A DNA stretch of 61,271 nucleotides from Candidatus Tumulicola scandinaviensis (GCA_003140835.1 PLLA01000051.1:1-61271), one strand, 5' to 3'; positions 50,780 to 59,595 are shown, numbered from the stretch's first letter. Made by a program: numbers and translations. Notes: generated from the letters alone by a model not told the origin.

Positions 50780-51952
50780 CTACCGATGTCCTTCGGCGAT
50801 GGCGGCAATGCGTGCAGCAACACGGCGCGCGGCTCCGGGCTCACCCATGCGAGCGCGGCCCGTCGCCGCCATGCGGGCACGCCGGCCGGCATCGTGCAAC
50901 AGCGCCAGCACGCCGGCCGCCGCCAGCTCCACGTCGGCCGGCAGCACCGCCAGGGCGTCGCCGAGCAACGCGCGCTGGCGCCGCCGATACCACATCGGCT
51001 TTTGTTCGCCGGGGTCTTCGAAGGCGACGACCGGGACGCCGGCGGCCGCGGCCGCCTCGTTTGCGGTTCCCGCTTGCCCGAGCACGAGCGTTACCCGTCG
51101 CAGGATCGGCCCGAGCGCGCCACGCCACGCACGCACGCGGGGACGCCCGTCCAATCCGAGCGAGAAAGGAACGGCTGCGTCGTCGCAGTCGTACGACACC
51201 TCCCAGCCGGCCAGCCGTGCCTCCGCTGCGAACCGCCCGGCATCGAGCCCGTGCGCGATCGACAGGACGGCTCCCAAGGACGGCTCGTCGTTTGCCAGCC
51301 GCCGGGTAACGCCGACCAAAAACCTTCCGTCGTCGTACGCGCCGGAACGGCTTCCGGGAAACAGTGCGACGACCGGTGAGAAACCGTCGACCGCGAGTTG
51401 CGCGCTCGGATCGTCGGCGGTTGCGAAAAGGTCGACGATGACGTTCGCCGCTTCGACCGTCAGCCCGCGATCGGCAAGGCGGCTCGCGGTGGCATCGTCG
51501 CGCACGAAGCGCGCGGTAGCGCGTCGCATCAGCCGCTCTTCAAATGCGCCGTAGGGTGCGACGCTGACGCTCTTGGCGGTGCCGACGAATACCGTCGGTG
51601 CGCGCGCCGACAACGTCATCAACAACGCGAACGAGTCGCCGATCGCGGCCGCAACGTCGTATTCTCCGCGAACCGACCGCAGAAACCGCCGTTGCGCGAA
51701 GGTCAAGCCGAGCAAACCCGCGCCTGCATCGCGAACGATGTTGCGCACGTTACCCATCGCTATCAATCCGCCGCTCGGCATCGTGCGCCGCGGCCCCACG
51801 GCGCGCATCGATTCCGTCGCGGACGCCTCGTCGCCGACCAGCGCTAAATGATCGAGACGGATCTGCGGCGCCAACGCGCGCAGTTCGACGGCGATGCGAT
51901 CCGCAATCGACGCTTCGCCGTGTCCGTTGCTCACGAACAGCGCCGCCGTCAC
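50780..51952 (-). CDS. LpxB-related GT-B glycosyltransferase
   Basis: A 390-residue protein with LFVSNGHGEASIADRIAVEL at the start, VVALFPGSRSGAYDDGRFL in the middle and LGQAGTANEAAAAAGVPVVAFEDPG near the end. This fits the lipid-A-disaccharide-synthase-related family, separate from true LpxB. Its product is unknown; an extra sugar on a lipid acceptor is likely. Start GTG at 51952 overlaps the metallophosphoesterase stop. Confidence 0.82.
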   Translation of the reverse strand: MTAALFVSNGHGEASIADRIAVELRALAPQIRLDHLALVGDEASATESMRAVGPRRTMPSGGLIAMGNVRNIVRDAGAGLLGLTFAQRRFLRSVRGEYDVAAAIGDSFALLMTLSARAPTVFVGTAKSVSVAPYGAFEERLMRRATARFVRDDATASRLADRGLTVEAANVIVDLFATADDPSAQLAVDGFSPVVALFPGSRSGAYDDGRFLVGVTRRLANDEPSLGAVLSIAHGLDAGRFAAEARLAGWEVSYDCDDAAVPFSLGLDGRPRVRAWRGALGPILRRVTLVLGQAGTANEAAAAAGVPVVAFEDPGEQKPMWYRRRQRALLGDALAVLPADVELAAAGVLALLHDAGRRARMAATGRARMGEPGAARRVAARIAAIAEGHR

Positions 51953-52698
51953 GCAGGCGACGGCTCCGATGAAACCGGTTGCAGCAACGGAACCAGCGCG
52001 AAATCGGTTAACGAAAACCTTCGTCTGGACGAATCGTATGCGAGCCCGCTTCGCGAAACGTACCGTCCGTACGGCCCGGCATGGACGATCGGAACCTCAC
52101 CGACGTATTCCGGTTGAGTGAACGTATCGTGGCTATGACCGCCCAGCAGCAAATCAATTCGAGGAACGCGCCGCGCGAGCTTTCGGTCTAGGGTCAACCC
52201 GACGTGCGAAAGCACCACCAGCATTTCCCCGTCGGCGACGGTGCGAGCGTACGGCTCGATCGCATCCCACGGATCCAAAAAGCGCCATCCGAACATTCGC
52301 TCCCAGGGGCTGCCCACCGGATACTGCATGATCAACAAGCCGAGCACGTGGACCCGCGTCGCCTCGCGTTCGAAGACGAGCGACGGCACGAACGGCAACG
52401 GCCGCCCTTTGACGTCGAGCAGATTGGTACACACCAGCGGGTGTCGCATGCGTGCGGCCCGCGCGCGCAGCAATGGAAAGAGATAGTGGAACTCGCGGTT
52501 TCCGATGGCTTGCGCGTCGTAGCCGGCGGCATCGATTTCGGCCACGATGGGTTCGTTCCGGTGATAGACGGTTTGGCTGCCGCGCAGCGAGTCGCCGCAG
52601 TCGAACAGCAGGCCGGGTTCGCGCTCGCGCAACGCGCGCAGTCGCGGCGCGATGCCGCGGTGGTCGTGGAGATCCGAGGTATGGTAGATGCGGATCAC
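51949..52698 (-). CDS. Calcineurin-like metallophosphoesterase with GNRE motif, candidate UDP-diacylglucosamine hydrolase
   Basis: A 249-residue protein with the metallophosphoesterase blocks in order: D9-x-H11 (SDLHDH), GD at 35-36 (FDCGDS), GNRE at 66-69, H165 (VVLSHVG), and H188/H190 (GGHSHD). Spacing follows the N-terminal domain of 5'-nucleotidase/UDP-sugar hydrolases, but the GNHE-F-D catalytic pair is changed to GNRE-F-H. An Arg at this place is also typical of LpxH (GNRD). No signal peptide or helix. It overlaps lpxB and the LpxB-related gene by 4 bases each. The LpxH-type step (UDP-diacylglucosamine to lipid X) is otherwise unassigned here, so this is inference from context and motif. 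Confidence 0.7.
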   Translation of the reverse strand: MIRIYHTSDLHDHRGIAPRLRALREREPGLLFDCGDSLRGSQTVYHRNEPIVAEIDAAGYDAQAIGNREFHYLFPLLRARAARMRHPLVCTNLLDVKGRPLPFVPSLVFEREATRVHVLGLLIMQYPVGSPWERMFGWRFLDPWDAIEPYARTVADGEMLVVLSHVGLTLDRKLARRVPRIDLLLGGHSHDTFTQPEYVGEVPIVHAGPYGRYVSRSGLAYDSSRRRFSLTDFALVPLLQPVSSEPSPA

Positions 52699-53828
52699 GA
52701 CGGGTTTCCGAGCGTACCGGCGGCCGAACGCGCCAGGGCAAAGGCGAACTCGGCGCAACGCCTCAGGGCGTCCGGCGGTCCAAGCGCTTGGCGCAACGCC
52801 TCGAACTGCGCGTATTGTTTGGACGGATCGCGCAGAATCGTTTCGATCTCGTCGACCAGCCGCTGCGGCGTGGCTTCTTCTTGCAACAGTTCCGGAACGA
52901 CTTCCCGCTCGAGCACCAAGTTCGGCAGCGTGATGAAGCGATGTTTGATCATCGTGCGGCCGTGTTTCACCAAGATCGGCGTGATGATGTAGAACGCAAC
53001 CGCCGGGACGCCGGAGAGCGCCGTTTCCAGGACGGCCGTTCCGGACGCCACCCACGCCGCGTCGGCACCGGCTATCGCCGCACTCACGCCGCGAACCACA
53101 CTCACGTCGGTCAGGCGTGCGCGTGCGATGGCGCGTTCGATGCGCGCAGCCGCGCGATCGTCGGATGCGCCGAATATTCCGCGCGCGTTGGGCCGGCGCG
53201 CTTTGAGCAGTCGAAAGGCGCTAACGGCCGTCGGCAGATGGTGCCGCAGTTCGCCGGTGCGGCTGCCCGGAAGAATCGCAACCGTGCCGCCGTCGGCGGG
53301 CGGAGCCGCCCGCGCCGGACGGCGCAGGTATTCTCCGGCAAGCGGATGACCGAAATACACGACCGGGCAGCCGAGACTCTTATAGAACTGCTCTTGATGC
53401 GCGAAGGCCGTCAACGGAACCGCGACCGCACTCACTTCGCGCGCTTTCTTGGCATTGTCGAGCCACGTCCCCGGAGGAAACACGTCGAGCACCGGGCCGG
53501 CGTAGCCGAGCCGGCGCAACGTCATCGCCAAGCGCAGATTGAAGACGCCGAAATCGACCAGGACCACCAGGTCGGGCTTCGTTTTCTTGAGATGAAACGC
53601 GGTGCGCCACATCGTCGCCAGTAATTTCGGAATCCGCGGCAACGCTGCCAACGGGCCCATGCTGGCCCACCCGGTATGATCGCGCCACATCGTAAACCCA
53701 GCGCTACGCATCCGCTCCGCGCCGATGCCTTCGAATCGTGCATCCGGGTCGACCGCGCGTATCGCCTGCGCCAGCAACACCGCACTCGACTCACCCGACG
53801 GCTCGCCGCTAGAAAAGAAGTATCGCAT
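52695..53828 (-). CDS. lpxB: Lipid-A-disaccharide synthase LpxB
   Basis: A 377-residue GT-B enzyme joining lipid X and UDP-diacylglucosamine. Recognisable are SSGEPSGESSAVLL at the start, RIPKLLATMWR, VVLVDFGVFNLRLA, FPPGTWLDNAKKA and ILPGSRTGELRHHLP. Membrane-associated, cytoplasmic side. It starts 62 bases after lpxA across a TGTCAT-type repeat. Confidence 0.96.
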   Translation of the reverse strand: MRYFFSSGEPSGESSAVLLAQAIRAVDPDARFEGIGAERMRSAGFTMWRDHTGWASMGPLAALPRIPKLLATMWRTAFHLKKTKPDLVVLVDFGVFNLRLAMTLRRLGYAGPVLDVFPPGTWLDNAKKAREVSAVAVPLTAFAHQEQFYKSLGCPVVYFGHPLAGEYLRRPARAAPPADGGTVAILPGSRTGELRHHLPTAVSAFRLLKARRPNARGIFGASDDRAAARIERAIARARLTDVSVVRGVSAAIAGADAAWVASGTAVLETALSGVPAVAFYIITPILVKHGRTMIKHRFITLPNLVLEREVVPELLQEEATPQRLVDEIETILRDPSKQYAQFEALRQALGPPDALRRCAEFAFALARSAAGTLGNPS

Positions 53829-53835
53829 AATAGAC

Positions 53836-53885
53836 CCATGTCATCCTAAGCGGAGGCGCGAAGCGCCGCAGTCGAAGGACGACAC
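53836..53885 (+). repeat. TGTCAT-type dispersed repeat, copy 3
   Basis: CATGTCATCCTAAGCGGAGG and CGCAGTCGAAGGACGACA, matching 6974-7020 on the other strand and the end of 6792-6827. It fills the gap between lpxA and lpxB, the largest break in the lower half of the LPS run. Confidence 0.7.
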
Positions 53886-53890
53886 ACAAT

Positions 53891-54658
53891 TTATTTTAGG
53901 ACGCCGCGTTCCGAGGGCGATTCCAAAAACCCGACGATTTCGCGGCCGGGATCGGTCGTGACCTCGGCCTTCATCGCCTCGATCGCCTTGGAAACGTTGA
54001 GCTTCGGGTCGTACAAGATTTTGTAGAATTTCTTGATTTCGTTGCGCTCGCTGGGAGAAAACGCGGCGCGGCGCAAGCCGACGCTGTTGAGGCCGTACGG
54101 CCGTGCCGGATTGCCTTCGATCAAGAAAAACGGCGGAACGTCTTTGGTGAGCTTGGTCGCTCCGCCGATCATCGCGTACCGCCCGATGCGAGTGAACTGG
54201 TGCACGCCCGCCTGTCCGCCGATGGTTGCGAAATCGCCGACGACGACGTGACCGGCGAGCTGGGCGAGATTGCTCATCGTTACGCCGTTGCCGAGAACGC
54301 AGTTGTGCGCGACGTGCACGTATGCGAGCAAAAGGCAGTCGTCGCCGACGGCCGTCACTTCGTCGTGGCCGGTCGCACGCTGGATGCTGACGTACTCGCG
54401 GAGGATCGTCCGGTGACCGACGCGCGTAAAGGCGCGTTCTCCGCTGTATTTGCGATCTTGCGACGCCGCACCGATGGTCGCGAACGGATACACCTGGCAC
54501 TCTTCGCCGATTTCGGTCCAGCCGTTGACGACCACGTGTGCCTGGAGGACGCTGCGCGCGCCGACCGACACGTGTTCGCCGATGATACAGAACGGTCCGA
54601 TCTCGGCGTGCCTTCCGATCTGCGCGCCCGGATGAACGATCGCCGTCGGGTGAATCAC
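53891..54658 (-). CDS. lpxA: UDP-N-acetylglucosamine acyltransferase LpxA
   Basis: A 255-residue left-handed beta-helix enzyme built from hexapeptide repeats; IHPTAIVHPGAQIG start, RVGHRTILREYVSIQRATG, LLAYVHVAHNCVLGN with the catalytic His of the family, and a helical C-terminus. It adds the first 3-hydroxyacyl chain. GTG start overlaps the fabZ stop as GTGA. Confidence 0.97.
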   Translation of the reverse strand: MIHPTAIVHPGAQIGRHAEIGPFCIIGEHVSVGARSVLQAHVVVNGWTEIGEECQVYPFATIGAASQDRKYSGERAFTRVGHRTILREYVSIQRATGHDEVTAVGDDCLLLAYVHVAHNCVLGNGVTMSNLAQLAGHVVVGDFATIGGQAGVHQFTRIGRYAMIGGATKLTKDVPPFFLIEGNPARPYGLNSVGLRRAAFSPSERNEIKKFYKILYDPKLNVSKAIEAMKAEVTTDPGREIVGFLESPSERGVLK

Positions 54659-55128
54659 GCGTGCAGCACCGACGAATCAGCCCCAAACATGCGCGGATCC
54701 GACACGATCGAGAAACTCAACTCGGCCGAACACGCCAGCTGCCCGTCGACCATGGCAACCGTCGAAACCCAACCGATGTTTCGGCGGTGCCGCAGCATCG
54801 TCACCTCCATGTCGAGCCGATCCCCCGGAATGACCGGGCGCCGGAACTTGGCCTTGTCGATTCCGGCGAGATAGGGCGTCTTGCGCGTGAACTCTCCCGG
54901 TTCCAACACGACGGTGCCGCCGAGCTGGGCCATCGCCTCGAGCATGTAGACGCCCGGCAACAGCGGATTGCCCGGGAAATGCCCCATGAAGACCGGCTCG
55001 TTGTACGTAATGTTCTTGTATCCGCGCACGCGCACCATCGGTTCGAGTTCGGTAATGCGATCGATGAGCAGGATCGGATAGCGGTGCGGCAAGACCTCAA
55101 AGATCTGCCGGATGTCTAGTGCTCCCAC
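54655..55128 (-). CDS. fabZ: 3-hydroxyacyl-ACP dehydratase FabZ
   Basis: A 157-residue hotdog enzyme with LPHRYPILLIDRI and GHFPGNPLLPGVYMLEAMAQ, holding the catalytic His and Glu. It draws on the same 3-hydroxyacyl-ACP pool as LpxA and LpxD, hence its classic place among lpx genes. 30 bases behind lpxC. Confidence 0.97.
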   Translation of the reverse strand: MGALDIRQIFEVLPHRYPILLIDRITELEPMVRVRGYKNITYNEPVFMGHFPGNPLLPGVYMLEAMAQLGGTVVLEPGEFTRKTPYLAGIDKAKFRRPVIPGDRLDMEVTMLRHRRNIGWVSTVAMVDGQLACSAELSFSIVSDPRMFGADSSVLHA

Positions 55129-55158
55129 AGGCTCTCCCTTAGCTTTATGCCGGCGTTC

Positions 55159-56019
55159 CTAGTTACGCAGTGTCGCCGGCGTTGACGCTGCCGAAATTCT
55201 CGCGCGCAACGCGCGGGTGGCCAGCGCGTGCAGCTCGTGCCCGCTCTTGAATGCAACCACTTCAAACTGCGGCCACGCTCCCAGGAGCGCGAAGTCGCCG
55301 ATTAGATCGAGCACCTTGTGTCGCACGACCTCGTTGGCCCATCGCAGCGGCTGCATCGGTCCCTCGGGCGTGAACACGAGCGCGTTTTCCAGACTTCCGC
55401 CGCGCGCCAGTCCGCGCGCCCGAAGTGCCTCGACTTCGTGCAGATATCCGAAGGTTCGCGCTGCCGCGACGTCGCGGCGATACGTCGTGCCGTCGATTTC
55501 GTCGTCGAAATATTGGGTGCCGATCGGTGGCGGAAAGTCGGCGACGAATCGCACTCGAAAAGCAGGCGCCGGCAAGAGCGCGACCATACGGTCCGCCGCG
55601 CGAACGACCATCGGTTCGTCGAGCGATAGCACCGCACGCGCGCGATCTTGCTCGACGATGCCGGCCGCGTCGAGAGCATCGATGAACTGTTGCGCGCTTC
55701 CATCACCGATCGGAATTTCCGGACCCTCGACCGTGATGCGCGCGTTGGTAATCCCCGCGGCGAACAACGCCGACAGCAAGTGTTCGGTCGTCGAAACCGA
55801 AGCGCCGTCGCGGCCGACGACCGTGGCTCGCGACGTATCGAGGACGTTCTCGGCCACCGCCGGCACGGTAACCGTCGCGCGCGACTCGTTTCCCGAACGT
55901 AGAACGAAGACGATGCCGCTGTCGGGTGCAGCCGGCGCGACTTCGACGGTCGCGTTCTCGCCGCTGTGCAGACCGATACCGTCGAAGCGCAGAGCTGCGG
56001 CCGGCGTCCTCTGCGTCAC
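55159..56019 (-). CDS. lpxC: UDP-3-O-acyl-GlcNAc deacetylase LpxC
   Basis: A 286-residue zinc enzyme, the committed step of lipid A synthesis. Zinc and catalytic parts are visible: STTEHLLSALFAAGI, EIPIGDGSAQQFI, RHKVLDLIGDFALLG (His and Asp ligands) and KSGHELHALATRAL. Start at GTG 56019 (TQRTPAAALRFDGIGLHSG), 17 bases after lpxD. Single LpxC, not a fusion with FabZ as in Bacteroidetes. Confidence 0.96.
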   Translation of the reverse strand: MTQRTPAAALRFDGIGLHSGENATVEVAPAAPDSGIVFVLRSGNESRATVTVPAVAENVLDTSRATVVGRDGASVSTTEHLLSALFAAGITNARITVEGPEIPIGDGSAQQFIDALDAAGIVEQDRARAVLSLDEPMVVRAADRMVALLPAPAFRVRFVADFPPPIGTQYFDDEIDGTTYRRDVAAARTFGYLHEVEALRARGLARGGSLENALVFTPEGPMQPLRWANEVVRHKVLDLIGDFALLGAWPQFEVVAFKSGHELHALATRALRARISAASTPATLRN

Positions 56020-56036
56020 GTTAGGGCGTACCGGGA

Positions 56037-57062
56037 CTATTCGTTTTCGCGCTCGAGTGCGCGCTCCAGTGCGTCGACACGAGCAACGAGCTTTGGCAGC
56101 CTGCGAATCATGACCTCTCGCCGCAGCTCTTCGCGATGTTCGCGCGCCGGATTTCCGGAAACGGTCGCGCCTTCCGGAACGTCGCCCCATACGCCCGACT
56201 GGCCCGCGACGGTCGATCGAGAGCCGATCGTCATGTGACCACGCGTGCCGACTTGGCCGGCAATCTTCACGTAGTCGCCCACCACCGTTGAGCCAGCCAA
56301 TCCGGTCAGCGAAGCCATCGCGCAGTGCTTGCCGATGCGGCAGTTATGGCCGATCTGAACGAGGTTGTCGATCTTGGTTCCGGTGCCGATGTGCGTACTC
56401 CCGGTTTGCGCCCGGTCGACGCACGTATTCGCGCCGATCTCGACGTCGTCGTCGAGCACCACGTTGCCGACTTGCGGAATTCGCTCGAGCCGCCCCTCGA
56501 TGAACGCCCAGCCGAAGCCTTCGCTTCCAATAATGCATCCGGCGTGGAGCACGACGCGATTGCCGATGCGACAGCGGTCCATCACCGTGGCGTGAGGGTG
56601 CAGCCAAGCCGTTTCGCCGATCGAAACGTCGTCCCCAACGTACGCGCCCATGCCGATCACGCTGCCGGCTCCAATGCGAGCGCGTCGTCCAACGTAGGCG
56701 TGCGCCGCGACGTAAGCGTCGCCGGCGACTTCCGCATCGGGCTCGATGGCTGCGGTGGGATGAACGAACGGCCCGAGCGGCCGGCCGGGCCGCATCGACT
56801 CCAATAACTGCGCGAGGGCGTGGCGGGCGTTTTCGACCACCAGCAGCGGCTTGTCGACGGATGCGTGGGGTATCGATGCGTCGACCAGCACGGCGGCCGC
56901 TTTGCTCTGCAATGCAGCGGCAAAATACCGTTCGTCGGTTGCGAACGTCAGCGCGTCGGGACCGGCTTCTTCGATCGCTGTAATACGCAAGATCTCGAGA
57001 GCGCCGTCACCGACGACCGTCCCGCCCACGCGCTCGGCAAGATCTCGCAACGTCCCCAGCAT
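56037..57062 (-). CDS. lpxD: UDP-3-O-acylglucosamine N-acyltransferase LpxD
   Basis: A 341-residue acyltransferase: N-terminal uridine-binding domain (about 1-100), hexapeptide beta-helix with QIGHNCRIGKHCAMASLTGLAGS, which holds the catalytic His, and a C-terminal helix (RVDALERALERE). It adds the second 3-hydroxyacyl chain. 13 bases behind the third Skp gene. Confidence 0.97.
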   Translation of the reverse strand: MLGTLRDLAERVGGTVVGDGALEILRITAIEEAGPDALTFATDERYFAAALQSKAAAVLVDASIPHASVDKPLLVVENARHALAQLLESMRPGRPLGPFVHPTAAIEPDAEVAGDAYVAAHAYVGRRARIGAGSVIGMGAYVGDDVSIGETAWLHPHATVMDRCRIGNRVVLHAGCIIGSEGFGWAFIEGRLERIPQVGNVVLDDDVEIGANTCVDRAQTGSTHIGTGTKIDNLVQIGHNCRIGKHCAMASLTGLAGSTVVGDYVKIAGQVGTRGHMTIGSRSTVAGQSGVWGDVPEGATVSGNPAREHREELRREVMIRRLPKLVARVDALERALERENE

Positions 57063-57075
57063 CAGCGAGCGGCCA

Positions 57076-57492
57076 CTACGTGCCGGGCGTCGGCGTCGCC
57101 TTCTCCGTGATGTTGAGCGACTTTTCGACGTCGCCCGTAATGTCGACGCCTCCGTATCCGATGCCGTCGCGCGTCAGCACGAGCTGCAGTTTCTTTTGCT
57201 GTGCGATCTTCGACGATGCGTCGCGAATCTGCTGAGTCAGCTGCTCGGTGATCTTCGCGTACTTTTGCTGCATGGCGACCGTCGCCCGCATCTTCTGCGC
57301 TTGATTCCCCCGCCCAGCGGTGATCGTTCGCTCGTCGGTGAGCAGCTGATTCTGGTAGTTCTGATATTCCGGCCAGTTGGCGACGATCCGTTGCACGTCG
57401 ACGAGCCCGATGGGACTCGACGTTCCGCAGCCGCCCAAAAGCGCGGCGGCGGTCAGGGCGAAGGTGATGATCGATGTTTTCGTGTTTTTCAC
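57076..57492 (-). CDS. OmpH/Skp-like lipoprotein
   Basis: A 138-residue protein with lipobox LLGGCG (Cys about 22), GLVDVQRIV at the start of the OmpH domain, a coiled coil and the closing GYGGVDITGDVEKSL. Skp-type chaperones hold unfolded outer-membrane proteins in the periplasm; a lipid anchor would tether this one. Overlaps the preceding Skp gene by 4 bases. Confidence 0.82.
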   Translation of the reverse strand: MKNTKTSIITFALTAAALLGGCGTSSPIGLVDVQRIVANWPEYQNYQNQLLTDERTITAGRGNQAQKMRATVAMQQKYAKITEQLTQQIRDASSKIAQQKKLQLVLTRDGIGYGGVDITGDVEKSLNITEKATPTPGT

Positions 57493-58781
57493 TCGTGTTG
57501 GCTTTCAACGTCTTTGATGAGGTCGTTGGTGAGATCGTAGCCGCCCTCGGCTTGCGCGATGTTTTCGAATACGATGCTGAATCCCCGGTCCTTGGCGATG
57601 CGCGTTGCCTCGCGCATAATCTGATCGACGATCTCCTTGTAGAGAGCGTCCCGGCGCTTTTGCAGAGCGGCGAGTTCTTTGGCGGCGGCTCCGGTTGCGC
57701 CGACGTCTGCGCCGTGGAGCGCTGCGAACTGCCGGTCCAGATCGTTCTTGGTGGCCGTATAGTCGCCGATGGTCTTTTGGGCTTCGGCCTGAAACTGACC
57801 CGTAAACTGCCGGTGAATGGCCGCGATCTTGTCGCGCACGCCCGGCGGAAGCGTCGTCGGCAACGCCGGCGGCCCGAGCGTGCGCAGTTGTGCCCCGACT
57901 TCGTTGCGGCGCTCGGTGATCTTCGCTTGGGTCTGGCCGGCGATCGCCCCGACCTGCGCCCGCACGGCGGCGCCGGTTTGGGAATCGAGTTGGGCGCGGT
58001 ACGCGCTGAGGGTCGCCGCATCGGCCCGGCGTTGCGCATCGATGGCGGCGGTCTCTTTGGAATTGAGAGCCGCCAGCTGGGAAACCAGTTGTTTGCGCGT
58101 GGCATCGTCGAGCGCCAGATTCGAGAGCCGCGTCTTGATGGCCAGTCGTTGGGTCGCGTCGTCCTGGGTGAGCCGTAGCGACAGGTCGGTCTCGTTCTGT
58201 TGAAGCTGCTCGGCCTTGGCTCGCATTTTTTCGGCTTCCTGCGTTTGAAGCTGTCGCGCGATTGCCGTGCTCGCCGCGTTGTCCTGGGCGACGACGCTCT
58301 GCTGGTACGCCATGAAATCCTGATTCGCCGCCGCCGCCGCCTGTTGGGCTTGCTGAGCCGACGTGTTGCTCATCTGCGCGGCGTCGAGCTGACCGTTGCC
58401 GTTCACGCCGGCGGCTGCGAGCGCGGCCGAAATCGCTTGGCGTTCGCGAGTAGAGTAGTCTTGCTGCTTCTGCGCGAGAATTTTGTTGGCGCGAAGCTGC
58501 GCGTCGCGCAGCTCCCGGTTGAGCTGTCCGGTTTCGCGCGCGATCTGTGCCGCACTCAACGGGACGCGCGGAGCGGCGGCGGCCAGATCGATCGCCGCGA
58601 TGCCGTCGTCGAGCTGTGAAAGTTGAGCGTACATGGGGTGATGCTTGATCACGTCGCCGATGCGCACGTAACCGGTGCCGCGAATCGACGACGAATGGAC
58701 GTCGACGCAGCCTCCGAGCAGACCCACGGTTGCCGAAGCGATCGTCAACGTCAACGCGAACCGCCTACTTGGAGAGTTCAT
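57489..58781 (-). CDS. Large OmpH/Skp-like lipoprotein with extended coiled coil
   Basis: A 430-residue protein with lipobox LLGGCV (Cys about 25) and YVRIGDVIKHHPMYAQLSQLD as OmpH start, then about 300 residues of Ala/Gln-rich coiled coil, and the closing region SIVFENIAQAEGGYDLTNDLI. It is more than twice the usual Skp length (about 160). ATG at 58781 is preferred; 58790 is possible. It overlaps the two-domain Skp gene by 17 bases. Confidence 0.78.
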   Translation of the reverse strand: MNSPSRRFALTLTIASATVGLLGGCVDVHSSSIRGTGYVRIGDVIKHHPMYAQLSQLDDGIAAIDLAAAAPRVPLSAAQIARETGQLNRELRDAQLRANKILAQKQQDYSTRERQAISAALAAAGVNGNGQLDAAQMSNTSAQQAQQAAAAANQDFMAYQQSVVAQDNAASTAIARQLQTQEAEKMRAKAEQLQQNETDLSLRLTQDDATQRLAIKTRLSNLALDDATRKQLVSQLAALNSKETAAIDAQRRADAATLSAYRAQLDSQTGAAVRAQVGAIAGQTQAKITERRNEVGAQLRTLGPPALPTTLPPGVRDKIAAIHRQFTGQFQAEAQKTIGDYTATKNDLDRQFAALHGADVGATGAAAKELAALQKRRDALYKEIVDQIMREATRIAKDRGFSIVFENIAQAEGGYDLTNDLIKDVESQHE

Positions 58782-59571
58782 TTTGGACATCCGCCGTGAT
58801 GTCCGTTCCCCCATAAATCACGTCGGCGCGATCGAGGACCAGCAGCAGCTTCTTTTTGGCGGCCACGTCTGAGGTCGCGTGCTTCGTCTCGTCGACCAGG
58901 GGTTTGAGGAGTTGGTCCTGCTTGTCGTTGACCGTTTTGTTGAATTCTTGGTAGATCTGCTGCCGGTCGGCTTGAGTTTTTGCTCCCGCCACCCTCGGCG
59001 CGAAGAGCGTGCGCTGCGTCGTCGCGAACTGATTCATTTCGTCGTTGGCGGTTTTTACTTTCGGCAGATTGTCGAGCACCGTTTGGTCGACGTAGCCGAT
59101 CTCGGACGGCGGCGGCGAGGCGGCCGGCGGCTGAATCGACTGCGGCCCCAGAAAAAGCGTTTCGACGTCCTTGGTAATGTCCTGACCGCCGTAAATCACG
59201 ATTCGCTTGTCGACCACGACCGACAGGTTATGCGCGGCGCTCACTTGGGCGATGGCGAGTTGGGCGCGCTGGAAGAGCGGGCCGACGATCTCGCGCTGTT
59301 TATCGCTGAACTGCTGTTGGAACTGCAACGAGATCCGTTGCCGGTCCGCGTCGCTTCCCGCATGCCTGAGGGCGGCATTGTATTGCCCGTCGAGTTGCGA
59401 TTTATACGCCGCTAAGGCGCGGTTCGCGTTGGTAAATACCGGGATGCTCGCGAGCTCGGCTTGATCGACGAATCCCACGTCGGTCAGGTCGGCGGCGATC
59501 GCTTGGGGAGCCACCAGCGCCGCCAACAGCAGCGCCGCGATCGTGAGGAACGGAACGGATCGAATGCTCAT
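58765..59571 (-). CDS. Two-domain OmpH/Skp-like periplasmic protein
   Basis: A 268-residue exported protein (signal to AIAA, about 27) that holds two OmpH domains in tandem: residues 30-140 (VGFVDQAEL to VIYGGQDITKDV) and 158-268 (IGYVDQTVL to VIYGGTDITADV). Each repeats the same opening and closing motif. Skp works as a trimer; a tandem unit would change that stoichiometry. It lies directly behind bamA. Confidence 0.85.
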   Translation of the reverse strand: MSIRSVPFLTIAALLLAALVAPQAIAADLTDVGFVDQAELASIPVFTNANRALAAYKSQLDGQYNAALRHAGSDADRQRISLQFQQQFSDKQREIVGPLFQRAQLAIAQVSAAHNLSVVVDKRIVIYGGQDITKDVETLFLGPQSIQPPAASPPPSEIGYVDQTVLDNLPKVKTANDEMNQFATTQRTLFAPRVAGAKTQADRQQIYQEFNKTVNDKQDQLLKPLVDETKHATSDVAAKKKLLLVLDRADVIYGGTDITADVQNELSK

Positions 59572-59595
59572 ATCTTCCCTTTGGACGCAGTCTTC

